Assembly (NCBI GenBank): GCA_963693085.1
Contig: OY856412.1
Span: forward strand, 342,439,457-342,503,456
Source: Alisma plantago-aquatica
Taxonomy: Eukaryota; Streptophyta; Magnoliopsida; Alismatales; Alismataceae
DNA: 64,000 bases
Direction: 5' to 3'
The position numbers and the translations under genes were made by a program. Under the pieces are notes generated by a model. The model worked only from the letters and a program-made list of their open reading frames with translations, made no database searches and had not been told where the DNA came from. Below are positions 44,910 to 55,928 of the stretch, piece by piece (position 1 is the first letter of the stretch; each line of letters opens with the position of its first letter).

Positions 44910-47155
44910 TGTTGGTATGTATGCCCTGAGAGCCAATCATGGGATGATTGGTGGGATACATTAAGATTGATTTGATAAACATCAAAGGCAAGCTTCCAAT
45001 TCTTTCTAGTTCAGTCATATGAGATAGTGATAGAACAGATTGAATGTCTAAAGAATGACAATACTCAATGATGTATGCTTTCAGGTTGAGGACCTAAACG
45101 ATGAGATCATACGGATGCTAAGAGTTTGTACATTCTTTTTATGTCCGTAGTCGGATGTTATTGTCGATGGTAGATAGATAACAATGACACACAAGACTAG
45201 ATTGTGGTGTTGGTTGATGACAGTGTCATTAGTCATGATATAGAGATATCAAACCAAACACATAGGTACTTATTAGAGAACAAGTGTACCAGACAGACGC
45301 ACTGTGAGTTTGACACGTGGAACCATGACATGATAGTCACAGTTAGTACTCACAGTGATGGTGGTGAGTGTGATTCTTTGACCTAAAATCACTACACTCA
45401 ACACATGTTGTTGGGCACACTTTGACATCATCAAACACAGTCCTGAAACATGGGTTGTTATAAAGGTGATGATTGGGTGGCTTTGACACATGGGGCTTTT
45501 GAGGGGTGAGTGATAGATATGGGATTTGTCCCTCCTGAGGGAGTTTGATATCTAAGGCCACTTGATGAGTAGGATTGAGATAGGCGTGCGCACGCATGTG
45601 TGAATCAATATGTGATATTGATGTCATACATATCTCGTTCATTCTACTCTGAGATCAAGAAAGTGAATGAACGTTGACAGGATGATTGTTCCATGTTTCG
45701 AGTTCATTCGGGATATCAGTGACAAAGGAATTATACATTTGCTGTAACACCATTCACGGATTGTAGGATTGAAAGTTGTTCTCCAACTTTCTACTTTCAC
45801 TTGGGTAGCATTGATGTGTGACTAGGCATCACTCTTTGCTTGTGAAGTCTTAAGTGTTATGGACTTTCACTGCCAACGTGAAATGGACCTGCAGGGTCAC
45901 ACGCATAGGATTTAACCTAGAAGAGGAGTTTTGTCCACAAACAATGTTTATATTGATTACTAAAGGAGTTTAGTAGTTCAATTAAACACTCAATCAATTG
46001 ATAGCTCAATGTCATAATGTTCAAGGTGTTGGACACATTGATTCGAGTATCAGATTGATTGAAATCACAATTGACTGATTCTACACAATCTACACTCCCA
46101 ACCAATGGCCTAATGTGATGAACCGATCAGCTGAGCTTGGTGAACCGGTCGGCTCATGTGTTGAGTCGATCGGCTCATAGTCAGGGTGAAACAATTGCTT
46201 CAAGAGTTAAAACAATCGATTCAACTGGTGCAACTGAGCAAGTTGTGAAAGTAGGATTGGTGGGAATTTTCCTTTCGTTTCACTTGCCCAATTTGATTGG
46301 GAAATAGGATTGGTATTCGATACCAATTAGAAAAAAAAGAAGGAAAGTCAATCAGGAACTGGTCAGGACCACAAACCGACCGGTTCAGAAAGTGAACCTA
46401 CCGTTTCATGGGTCCCAACCGATCGGTTGAGTGTCAACCGATCGACTCAGATCCCCAACCGACCGTTTCAGAAATGAAACGATCGGTTCAGGTTGCGAGT
46501 TGGTTGCTTTTGTGGAAAATCTCGAACCCTTCTACTCCTGCTTTTAGTCCCACATTGCTTGGGATGGAGAACCCTGTCCCATGACCCTCCTATATATACA
46601 GGGGTATTGGGGGCTTCTCAAAGTATAACTCAGTGCAACCAGTTGCTCTGGAAAGTTGTCATTCTCTCTGGTTTTGGTAACCGAGTGAGAGCCCGAGCAA
46701 GTGCTACCCGCAAAGGGAGGCGCATCAAGGGAAAGATAACAACAATTGCAACTGGAAGCAGGAGAGTGTGTTGGCGACTAGTACGTCAATAGGAGGGTGC
46801 GACTCCTTCCAACTCCTTGTGGGACAAGGAGTGTGGAGTTCCAGGTGGTCCGTGTGGACTACTTCAGAGGCGGGAGGTTACTGCTGCTCAGGAGGACAAC
46901 TGTCAACCCGACAGTCTGATGAGACTAGGAGTCGTCAGTCCCGGTGCGACCAGGAGTTGCATAGACACCGTCGAAGACCAGAGTTGAAGACCGCGCTAAG
47001 CGCGAGGTATTGTCTCCAAGCAAGCCTTGAGATAAGGTATGATTCCACAAACCATCCTTTCCTATTATATAGACGTTGACGCGTTTCCTTGTTCTGGGTT
47101 TGGGGGAGAAAATTTTTGCTTCCGCTGCCTTCTCTGCCTCCCCTAAAACCCAACA
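44910..47155 (+). repeat. 3' LTR of the 38-47 kb copia element
   Basis: 2246 bp, same ends as the 5' LTR, preceded by a short purine tract (GTGGGAG at 44901-44907) and followed by TCTCT. Carries a 14-bp stretch near 45320 that is absent from the 5' LTR. Confidence 0.95.
46100..46500. repeat. ACCGATCGGTTC-word clusters in the 3' LTR
   Basis: Same two clusters as in the 5' LTR, with cleaner words here: cores start near 46119, 46142 and 46163 (23 and 21 bp apart), and again at 46378-46495 including CAACCGATCGGTTGAG and AAACGATCGGTTCAG. Confidence 0.87.
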
Positions 47156-47160
47156 TCTCT

Positions 47161-48493
47161 TATGGATGATCAACTCATGAAAGTTTCAACAACTACCCCT
47201 TGGTACTCAGACTATGTAAACTACCTTGCCGTTGGTGTCATCCACCCTGAATGCATCAGAAATGCATTGAAGAAATTCATGCATGATGTGATGCAGTATC
47301 ACTGGGATGATCCGTACCTCTTCAAGCTCTGTGTTGATGGTCTCTATAGACGTTGTATTACTGAGGAAGATGCCCAAATTATTTTAGAGCAATGTTACTC
47401 AGGCCCAGTAGGAGCTCATATGAGTTCTAAGAAAACTGTTATAAAAGTTTTGCAATGTGGTTTCTTTTGGCCAACCATATCCAAAGATTCCTTCAACTTT
47501 GTTCTAGCATGTGCCAAATGTCAGAGAACGGGTAACATTACAAAGAGAGACGAGATGCCGCTGAAGTTGTGGCAAGAAGTTGAGATATTAGATGTTTGGG
47601 GTGTGGATTATTTGGGTCCATTCCCATCCTCACATGGATTTTCCTACATCCTAGGTGCGGTGGATTACGTCTCAAAATGGGTTGAAGCCATACCAACCAT
47701 CTCCAGTGATTCCAAACCCATCATCAAGATGTTCAAAGATATTATTTTCCCCCAATTCGATGTCCCACGAACTGTGATATTTGACGAAGGCCCTCATTTT
47801 CTTGAAAGAAGTTTTGAAGCACTGCTGAGAAAATATGGTGTTACACACAAAGTAGCATCGCCCTACCATCCACAAACAAGTGGACAGGTAGAAGTTTGTA
47901 ACCGTCAACTCAAGGATATTTTGAAAAAGACAGTAGGCCGCAACCGTAAAGATTGGTCAGCGAAAATCAATGACACATTGTAGGCCTACCAAACCGCTTT
48001 TAAAACTCCCCTTGGAACTACACCATTTCAATTAATATATGGAAAGTCTTGCCACCTACCCATTGAACATGAACACAAAGCATGGTGGGCAATAAAACAA
48101 CTTAATTTTGATATGAAGAAAGTAGGCCAAGCCAGGATTCTGCAACTCTAGGAGTTGGAAGAACTCCAGATGACAGCTTATGAAAATGCACGAATCTACA
48201 AAGAACGTACAAAACTGTGGCATGATGGTCATTTAAAAAGAAAGGACATACAAGTAGGAGGCCAAGTTCTATTGTTCAACTCAAGACTGAAGTTATTCCC
48301 AGGAAAACTCCATTCTCACTGGTCTGGACCTTACATTGTCTAAAGCATGTACCCACATGGTGCTTTCTCTTTATGGAGTGAAAAGTCAGGAGAGTTTGTG
48401 GCAAATGGTCAACGCTTAAAGAGATATTTTACCTCAACCGACATAGGCACTGAAGCAATGCTGGAACTCACTAATCCAACATATCCACTGTAA
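47161..48493 (+). pseudogene. pol: Athila-type integrase, right of the copia insertion
   Basis: Resumes the Athila polyprotein with MDDQLMKVSTTTPWYSDYVN. Zinc-finger region (GAHMSS through CAKCQRTG, 47415-47530), then the catalytic residues: Asp in GVDYLGPFP (47600-47626), Asp in VIFDEGPHF (47776-47802), Glu in QVEVCNRQL (47884-47912). The frame is open to a TAG at 47981-47983 (where Trp is usual), then continues to a second stop near 48150 and ends TAA 48491-48493 after NPTYPL. The second Asp is followed by E rather than the more usual G. Confidence 0.88.
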
Positions 48494-49821
48494 AATTGAC
48501 GGATTCAGTCGAGCCATCAACATAAAACAAAGGCACTTATTGGGAGGCAAACCGATCAATAAATTCATTTTTACTTTTAATGTTTCTTTAATTTTGTTTT
48601 AACTTTTTATATAATTTTGCGCTAAAATAAAAATCACATGGCAAGATGCTATCATAAGTTTTGATTAATCTTCAATTTTGATATTTTTAGATGGAGGATG
48701 CACGCTGATTGGAATGCAACTACATCTTGTGGACCAATCGACATGAATTTTCCCCTCCATCTCGGATTTAGTATTTGCTTGGGACGAGCAAATTCCTGAG
48801 TTTGGGGTGGAGGGTGGGTGGTACGTATTTCACTTTCCACCTACACCCATCCATTTCAGACTTAGATTTCAACTGTTGCATTTTTACCAAAATTTCAATT
48901 TTTTTAAAGTTTTCAAAGAAATTGAATAGAAACCTGATGAAATTTTGATGTTTTCTATTTCAATAAAATCCATTACCTAATCGTCTAGTTTTTCTCTTTA
49001 TGCATTTTAAATTATTACACCCTCCTTATTCAAAGAAGATCCTCAAAAGGACCATTTTTTGAAACTAGCCTTTTGATTGAAATCATCTTGTGAAGCTTAT
49101 GAACCCTAGCATCATGATCCTTCAGCAAAAATAACAAGTGTCTATTGAAATGATAGTGATCAAACATGTCGTGCTTCCTAACTGCCTAGTGGAACAATAA
49201 CATGGAACCCCCACCAGATCCTCATCAAGTCATTATTTGAGCAGAGTATGATAGAGAGAACGATCTGGTGCACTGAATTGTAAATCAAGTTGCATTCTGA
49301 TCTGAACTCTCTTCTACACTTTTTCTATCGTCTTCGTACCCCTCCATCCATAAAAAAAAAAACAAAAATAGCCAAAATAGTGCCAAACCCTAAGTTCGGG
49401 GTGGCACATCACCTCTTTCTATATCTACTTCTTCCATGCCCCTCGTTATATTCTCAACTCTTCCTTGTGTGGATCTAGTGCCTCCACTACCTCCTGCAGT
49501 GACTCTTGCATATGTGTTGCTTGTCACTTCATGTCGGGAATACTGGCTCTTTTCAACATCATCACTATCATCCCTCTCTATTGGATGATCGTCCATATGA
49601 GACTCAAGGACTCTATCCACCATGTACAATGGGCCAGACATCACGTCTACATGAAGGAGAGGTCAAGTTCAAGGACTGCATGCATTACCATGCTTTTGAA
49701 CTTTGATTTGGGCACCTCCTCCCCCCATCTTATTCTATACGCTGTGTTTCCCTCTATCCAACGTCCCCAACTTGAGACCAATCCCAGATGGATGATCCTG
49801 GATACTCCTTTCACTTTGCCC
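48494..49821 (+). other. Athila A 3' region, no env-like frame recognised
   Basis: Contains a PPT-like TGAGTTTGGGGTGGAGGG (48796-48813) and a second CTAAGTTCGGGGTGG (49389-49403). The sequence after the second does not match the start of the 5' LTR, so the 3' LTR is not here. Short frames lack recognisable similarity. Confidence 0.5.
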
Positions 49822-49844
49822 CACTACTACTGAACACGCCTTTG

Positions 49845-50290
49845 GCGTCAGTTGTTTAACCCCTTTTAGCGACGGTTTTCAAGCGACGCCTATGTGGGCG
49901 CCGCTAAAGGTCGAACTATTCGGCGTCATTTTTCTAACCGATGCCAAAAGGCTTCGCGCCACCGAAAACGTGCCAGCAGGGCACCTATAGGCATCGATTA
50001 TGTATAGTAAGCTGACGCCAAAAGGGTTCGCGCCACAAAAAGGGCGCCATCTAGGACACTTTCTGCGTCGGTTTGCAAGTAATTAACAGACGCCACAGTC
50101 GTTCTTCCCTGCAGAGCCGTGTTTAGTACTATAGGCATCAGTTTTATACTAATAATCGATTCCATATCCTGCCACGGTCGTGCTTTCCTACATGGTTGGG
50201 TTGTTTGTCATATTAGGTGGTGGTTTTATCAAATAACTGACGTTGTAAGCCTTTGATGATGGTGTTCTATAAATAACCGACACCTATGTT
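49845..50290. repeat. CACTA subterminal repeats of copy 2
   Basis: Repeated cores such as GGCGTCAG, GCGACGCCTA, GTCGGTTTGC and ACCGACACCTA in both orientations. They resemble the repeats of copy 1 but with more GGCGCC variants. Confidence 0.8.
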
Positions 50291-50555
50291 TTTTTTTATC
50301 AATTTGCAGGCATGTTGTGGCTGGTCAGCAGGATGAGAACCTACAGTTCAGTTTTCTGAACTATAGGTTTACAACATCCATTGATATCAGCCTACAAACA
50401 GGCAACAAACCTGCAAAATCAACAAATATACTTTTCACACAAGTAGATACATTTAGACATCAATTCAATTCTCACATTCACACATGTAGAAACATTCAAA
50501 TACATGTATAAACATTCATACATGTATAAACATTCAGAAATATTCATTTACAAAA

Positions 50556-50915
50556 TATCATTCAAAATCGCTATCATCATCCCAATTATATTTTACAGTC
50601 CCCACTGCTTGAATGGCTCTTGCCCATTCTTCTCTTACTTCATTTAATACTTCCATCGTGTATGGAGCATGTACATCTTTTTAGTATTTACCTATAGTGT
50701 GGTCAGTTTTAAACACCTGCAAAGAGAATGATGTATATATAAGTAATAATATAAAAATAACATTGATATATTTCATACTAACTAATGAGATTATATATAA
50801 TACCTCATGTATGGTATCGATGTCCAATGCAGCGTATTGGATAATCATCTGCATAAATCGCATCACATAGTATGTGCATTCCCAACCGTTGTCTTGTCTA
50901 GAGCACTATAAATTA
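50556..50915 (-). pseudogene. C-terminal Ulp1/C48 peptidase-like fragment in CACTA copy 2
   Basis: The minus strand reads SRQDNGWECTYYVMRFMQMI (about 50915-50856) and QYAALDIDTIHE, then after an apparent intron VFKTDHTIG, and finally EVREEWARAIQAVGTVKYN with DDDSDFE before TGA near 50560. The Q-D-N-G-x-EC block is the active-site end of Ulp1-type SUMO proteases (catalytic Cys, with the upstream Gln forming the oxyanion hole). Only this end is present, and I did not find the His/Asp part. Such C48 domains are known passengers of plant DNA transposons. Confidence 0.68.
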
Positions 50916-50989
50916 AAACATACAAAATATTTAAAAGTTCCAATCCACATCAGGAGAAGAGCGGGTCGCCATAGGCTAATTGGAAGCCT

Positions 50990-51130
50990 AAGATGCAGTA
51001 ACATTCTAAAAAAAGAATAGGTTACCTCTTCTTATGAAAGTCTCGCTTTGGGTTTGCGCTGGGATGGCCCAAAGAATTCTTTGATGCCCACAGGATGAAC
51101 GTGCCTTGTTTCCTCTGCTCGTGCAAATAC
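50990..51130 (-). pseudogene. CACTA transposase C-terminal exon piece
   Basis: The minus strand matches the GIKAFFRPSQGKP exon of copy 1 (30455-30495): the copy-2 version reads through GIKEFFGPSQRKPKARLS in 51110-51030. Confidence 0.7.
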
Positions 51131-51734
51131 AATACATGAAGTGCAGCATGCACAAGTGCTTCAGATTCATATAACAACATGACATACTAACACATATATA
51201 GTGAATAACAATAGCAGCGCCGAATTTACATACAACACTAGCTTAGTACATATATAGTGGGACTAAGGTGATGAGTTAACTGGAGGACAAATAGATTTCA
51301 CCACGAGTTAACATTGAAGAAGGTCTACTAACCTACACTGAGTTAAACAAGTTTATCAATACTAGCCTAAGGCAAAAGTACTCTCCGTTGGGACAATGAC
51401 GATCATGGAAGCTTAGTGGCCACTGGCCAGTTGAACGTGTGGTGGCCACTAAGCTTCCACAACTGTCATTGTCTCGACGAACGGTACTTGTGCCTTAGGC
51501 TAGTACTGATAAACTTGTTTAGCTCAGTGTAGGTTAGTAGACCTTCTTCAATGTTAACTCGTGGTGAAATCTGTTTGTCCTAATGTTAACTCTTAACCTT
51601 AGTCCCACTATATATGTACTAAGCTAGTGTTGTATGTAAATTCGGCGTTGTTGTTGTTATGCACTATATATATGTTAGTCTGTCATGTTGTTATATGAAT
51701 CGGAAGCACTTGTGCGTGCTGCACTTTATGTATT
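51131..51734. repeat. Large inverted repeat: two 293-bp arms around an 18-bp loop
   Basis: 51131-51423 is the reverse complement of 51442-51734 at about 90% by eye, with both arms 293 bp long. The inner end is GAAGCTTAGTGGCCAC and its complement. The hairpin occupies the place of an exon-intron stretch that in copy 1 spans about 30000-30340. Transcription across it would give a long double-stranded RNA. Confidence 0.93.
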
Positions 51735-51778
51735 ATATGTGTATCCTACTTCTCTTCATTGTGGCTTCTTTTGCTATT

Positions 51779-53114
51779 TCATGGCTTGCTGCCTATATGG
51801 TTAGTAACACTAAAGGTTAGTCTTGAATAGGTGAATACATAAAAACGTATATTAATTAAATTGGGAGTGGCACTTAATACCTTGAATTCATCTATTTTTC
51901 TTTGTGTAATAAACTCCTCCCAGTCTTTGGGGTCCAAGTAGTTCCATTGTTGTGTGGCTTCGTTCTTCCTATATTTATTTTTGAAAGAGAATACAAACAA
52001 AAATTATTAGTGTAGAGTTAGTGAAATAATGATATTAAAAAAGTAAACATTTAGCTTCAATAAAAAAATATAAACATGCATGCCTCTAAAATTGTGATCT
52101 TTTATCAATTAACAATCCTTCATTGTGATCTCCGCGCACATATAAGTCATCATTAGCTTCAATATTTTGTGGAGTTGGCAACCCAACTAAGAATGGACTG
52201 GAGTCATCATACTTATCATAGTACTCTTCTTCATCTATAGGATCTTCAATGAACTGTATTTTACCATGAAGAACAACCGACCATTTATCATTTGTAGGAT
52301 CATCGATATAGAATATTTGTTTCCCTTGTGATGCCAATATGAATGGTTCACCCTTCTCACCAAACTTTTCAAAGTTCACTAAAGTGAAACCAAATTCATC
52401 CACTATAACTCCTTTGGTGTTATCAACCCAGTTACATTTAAAGAGCAGAATTCTGAAATCTATGTAGTCAAACTGCCATATGTCTTCAATGACACCGTAA
52501 TATGACATTTTAGCTTCACATGGACTCTTATCCTTTGCACTTGCAAAATACATAGTCGACGCTTGAAGAGTGACCCCACTGTTTTGGATGACATTCTTAT
52601 CATCTTGGCGCTTTGTGTAATATGTGAACCCATTAATGTCAAACCCTTCATAAGACATAACATTCGGTTTTGGTTTAAAGGCGAGGCATTTGATAGTTTC
52701 CGTAATATCATTTGGAGTTTGAGATAGTTTATGTAAGACTTTATCTTCAAACCACTTAGTAAAAGTCTTGTTATGCTCTCTAGCAAGCCACATTGAACTT
52801 GCTCGAGGATGTTGTCTCTTGATGAAATTGGTATGTTCCTCGATATAAACACTCACTTTGTCCATGTTGTGTAAAATATACAAGTGACCTTGTTCCAACT
52901 GCTCATGGCTGATTACTTTCACCCGTGATCCCAAAATTCCTTTTCCCTCCTCAATATTCTTGTCATTAATAGGAGTGTTATTACCACTCAGAAAGTCATT
53001 GCAAAAATCCATAACCTCTTTTGCCACATAACCTTCAATAATACTCCCTTCAGGCCGATAACAGTTTCGAACATCACCTTTAAAAATGCTCATGTATCGT
53101 TCAAATGGATACAC
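51779..53114 (-). pseudogene. CACTA transposase, DUF4218/DUF4216 region and following exon
   Basis: The 342-codon frame 53114-52086 begins MYPFERYMSIFKGDVRNCYR (end of the DUF4218 domain) and contains IKCLAFKPKPNVMSYEGFDI with NGFTYYTKRQDDKNV, then GVIEDIWQFDYIDFRILLFK with CNWVD (DUF4216). It ends NEGLLIDKRSQF. After an intron, the frame 52000-51779 carries WNYLDPKDWEEFITQRK. It is open throughout but lacks a continuous link to the upstream domain. Copy 1 lost about 110 residues of this region. Confidence 0.86.
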
Positions 53115-54484
53115 CCAATGTTAGAAAACTGGTCCCAATATTTTCACTTCCCTAATCAAGTGGACAACAAGATGTATCATGATATCAAAGAATGAAGGAG
53201 GGAAATACATCTCAAGTTGACATAGGGTAACAACCACTTCTCTTTGCAAATTATCGAGAGTATCAGGGTCAATAACTTTGCTTCATAGACTGTTGAAAAA
53301 GAAACAAAGTCTAGTGATTGCAAACCTTACATGCTTTGGCAATATAGATCGAATTTCCACGGGCAATATTTGTTTCATTAGAGTGTGACAATCATGAGAT
53401 TTAAGACCTATCAACTTCAGATCTTTGATTGATACCAATCTACGGATGTTGGATAAGTAACCCTGTGGCACCTTAACATTTACCAAGCATTCACAAAAAG
53501 CTTTCTTCTCCTTTCTAGACAATGTGTAACAAGCGGGAGGTAAGTATGTTCTTTTATTACCCATTTTATATGATTCTGTTAATTCTGACCTTATTCTCAT
53601 TTCACAAAGGTCCAGTCTGGATTTTATCCCATCTTTAGTCTTACCTGGTATATTTACTATCACAAACATTTTTCTCAACGTGCATTACATCGATACAATG
53701 CATGACTGTCAAAGAACTCCAATAAGGAAGATCCCAAAATATTGACTTCTTCTTGAATGAAGAATTGTCACTCCGTGTGCCCATACTACATTGTGATTTC
53801 TTACCAAATTCATTGACAATGTCTTTTACTCTTTCATAAACAACATCCCCTAGTATAGGATTAGGTGCACTCCATTCATCATTCCATCCATTGAATGCTT
53901 TGCACTTTCGACAATATGGATGTAATTTTGAAAGAAACCTTCGATGGCCAAGATATACAGTCTTGCGGCCATGTTTTAGTCTTATTGAATCAATGTTTTC
54001 TTCACATATAGGACACGCTTTAGCTCCTTTGACACTATATCCAGAAAAATTCCCGTATGCTGGAAAGTCATTAATAGTGAAAAACAACATAGCGTGCAAA
54101 CAAAATGTCTCTCTTCTTGAAGCATCATAGGTCATCACACCTTCAGCCCAATGTTTCTTTAAGTCATCAATTAGAGGTTCAAGATAAACATTGATATCAT
54201 TTCCGAGTTGTTTAGGGCCCGATATCAACAACGACAACATAACATACTTATTTTTCATACACAGCCAGGGAGGAAGATTGTATATAACAAGCATGACTAG
54301 CCAAGTGCTATGTTGGCTGCTCAATGTCCTGTACAAATTCATCCCATATGTACAAAGCCCAAGTCTTAGATTCCTATCTTCTTCACCAAATTTGGGGTAC
54401 AATAGATCAATCTTCTTCCACTATGGGGAATCAGACGCATGTCGTAGGATCCCATCATTATTTTTCTTAACATCTGCATGCTAG
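53115..54484 (-). pseudogene. CACTA transposase catalytic region (Transposase_21)
   Basis: The frame 54402-53641 starts at MYPKFGEEDRNLRLGLCTYG and includes GPKQLGNDINVYLEPLIDDL, CPICEENIDSIRLKHGRKTV and MHCIDVMHVEKNVCD, the conserved blocks of plant CACTA transposase with acidic catalytic residues. It is followed in another frame by KSHDCHTLMKQILPVEIR and the start of DUF4218 (53678-53283). Upstream, the minus strand 54484-54403 has two stops (in a position where copy 1 reads open, and in the SPxWKK motif where Gln is usual). The 5' end is therefore broken. Confidence 0.87.
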
Positions 54485-54609
54485 CTCAAATTCTTCGCAT
54501 CTTTTAGATTTACAAACAAGCGTTGAAACAGTGATATTATAGGTATATACCACATCACCTTGGCAGGAGAACCAGTTTTGGACTCCCCCGAAGTCGTCAA
54601 TTTATACCG

Positions 54610-55383
54610 TTACGCACCACATTTTGGACAATCTTTCAAATCCACAAAGTCCTTTTGAAATAATACACAATCATTCGGGCATGTGTGTATCTTCTTGGCC
54701 TCCATTCCCATTGGGCACAACAATTTATTTACCCGATATGTTGAGATTGGCAGCTTGTTTCCTTCAGGAAGCATTTCTTTCAACAAAGTCAACAATGAAG
54801 TGAAGCTTTTGTCGCTCCATCTATTGTTAGCTTTCAACTTATATAATCTCAACACAGCGCTAAGCTTCGTAAACTTAGCACAACCTATGTATAACGGCAT
54901 CTCAGCATCATGCACAATGTTTCTAAAGATAGGAGGTGGATTGGTGTGATCTACCCTACAACTATCTAGCATCACATCAACGATGTCTACTGGAACTGGT
55001 TCGTTCACATCGACATCATCGGAGGTAATTTCTTCTTCCACCCAAACACTGCTATCGACATCCACTGGTTTCGAGTTTGAAATCTCTCCATGCCAGTGTC
55101 ATTCTGTATAGCCTTGTACAATCCCGTTACACATGACATGACTTCTGATTTCATCACCAGTGCTGACTTTCAAGTTGTTACCACAATACCTACATGGACA
55201 GCAGAACCTATCTCCAGGTTCTTTCCTATGTTCCTCGGCAAATCTAATAAACTGATCAAGATCAGATATAAACTCTGTGGTGCAACGATTGGGAATGGAC
55301 ATCCATGATCTATCCATTCTATGATCAAAGAAAAAACAAGTATATATTAGGACAAGATTAGGGTCTACGGTTAACAAATACAT
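54610..55383 (-). pseudogene. CACTA transposase N-terminal exons with Transpos_assoc domain
   Basis: The frame 55383-55099 contains MDRSWMSIPNRCTTEFISDL and CCPCRYCGNN, the plant transposase-associated domain (PF13963 type) with its Cys pairs and a following HVMCNGI. The start is either the ATG at 55383 or, more like the family, the ATG of MDRSWM near 55320. The second frame 55065-54610 is acidic at first (SSVWVEEEITSDDVDVNE), then conserved (NRWSDKSFTSLLTLLKEMLP, and CPNDCVLFQKDFVDLKDCPK with CGA). A TAA immediately after CGA truncates it. Confidence 0.84.
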
Positions 55384-55429
55384 GTGATGTCATTCTTATA
55401 TATAATAAATGTGTACCACCTATCCCATC

Positions 55430-55619
55430 CTTGAACACCTAATCTCACTAGTAAGTGTATAATGTGTATTGGGTTTTCAAGAAAATTTCGACAGCATTTC
55501 CCCACTGTTCTCTAAGTACATATGTACTTAGAGAATAAACCGGGAAATGCTGCCGAAATTTTCTCAAAAACCCAATACACATTATACACTTACATCCTAA
55601 GTGAGATTAGGTGTTCAAG
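55430..55619. repeat. 190-bp near-palindrome upstream of the CACTA transposase start
   Basis: Arms of about 90 bp meet at a perfect centre CTAAGTACATATGTACTTAG. The outer ends are CTTGAACACCTAATCTCAC and its complement. It lies about 50 bp upstream of the first ATG on the transposase strand, thus in the promoter or 5' UTR. Confidence 0.9.
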
Positions 55620-55928
55620 AACAGTCCCAAACCGGGGACTATCCAAGATTTACTCCTAATGAGTAAATCTTGGATGGGTTTCTAGGCCAACAAAATCATA
55701 TCATTAAGAGCATGGTTTCATGTTAGGTCATCATAGGTCATAATAATCCACTAGAATGAGCAAAAGATGTCTCATGGTGTTAAAATAGCATAAGAGTATT
55801 AGATCATGATTCTAGAGTGTACAAGACATTATAGTGACTACTGATTTTGTGGTGTGATATCATTTCATAGGATTTATAGATTCAAATTTAACAAGTGTAC
55901 AAGTTGCATCATTTTAATACTCTAAAGG
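55620..55928. other. Remaining 5' flank of CACTA copy 2
   Basis: AT-rich, no gene. Presumed promoter-side sequence of the CACTA element before the Athila D insertion; no terminal CACTA motif is seen. Confidence 0.45.

Larger units (their letters stand above)
38084..47155 (+). mobile_element. Complete Ty1/copia element (9.07 kb) with intact gag and eroded pol, inserted in Athila A
   Basis: LTRs 38084-40317 and 44910-47155, PBS at 40319, leader of 1.3 kb, gag 41672-42493, decayed pol to about 44895, purine tract GTGGGAG just before the 3' LTR, and perfect TSD TCTCT. Over the first 480 bp the two LTRs differ at about 6-7% of positions by eye. Confidence 0.93.
31299..49821 (+). mobile_element. 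Athila-type Ty3/gypsy element A, split by a copia and a CACTA insertion
   Basis: 5' LTR (31299-33572), PBS of the tRNA-Asp type, gag, protease, RT and RNase H up to 38083. The copia insertion 38084-47155 follows, then integrase (47161-48493) and a 3' non-coding region to 49821, where CACTA copy 2 begins. PR-RT-RH-IN order makes it gypsy; the DLGASISIMP protease and the PBS mark the Athila clade. The 3' LTR is not in the window. Many nonsense codons make it non-functional. Confidence 0.85.
49822..55928 (-). mobile_element. CACTA (En/Spm) transposon copy 2, longer form, right end cut by Athila D
   Basis: The terminus CACTACTACTGAAC starts at 49822 and reads inward. Subterminal GTCGGTT/AACCGAC repeats follow (49850-50290), then on the minus strand a Ulp1-like fragment and the Transposase_21 gene. 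The 5' terminus of the element is not seen before the Athila D LTR at about 55929. Coding domains are more complete than in copy 1, but several stops make it non-functional. Confidence 0.83.

Noticed and set aside
49389..49821. Start of the 3' LTR of Athila A after the PPT-like tract at 49390
   Set aside because: The following sequence does not match the beginning of the 5' LTR (TGATAAGGTTC) and lacks the motif array.
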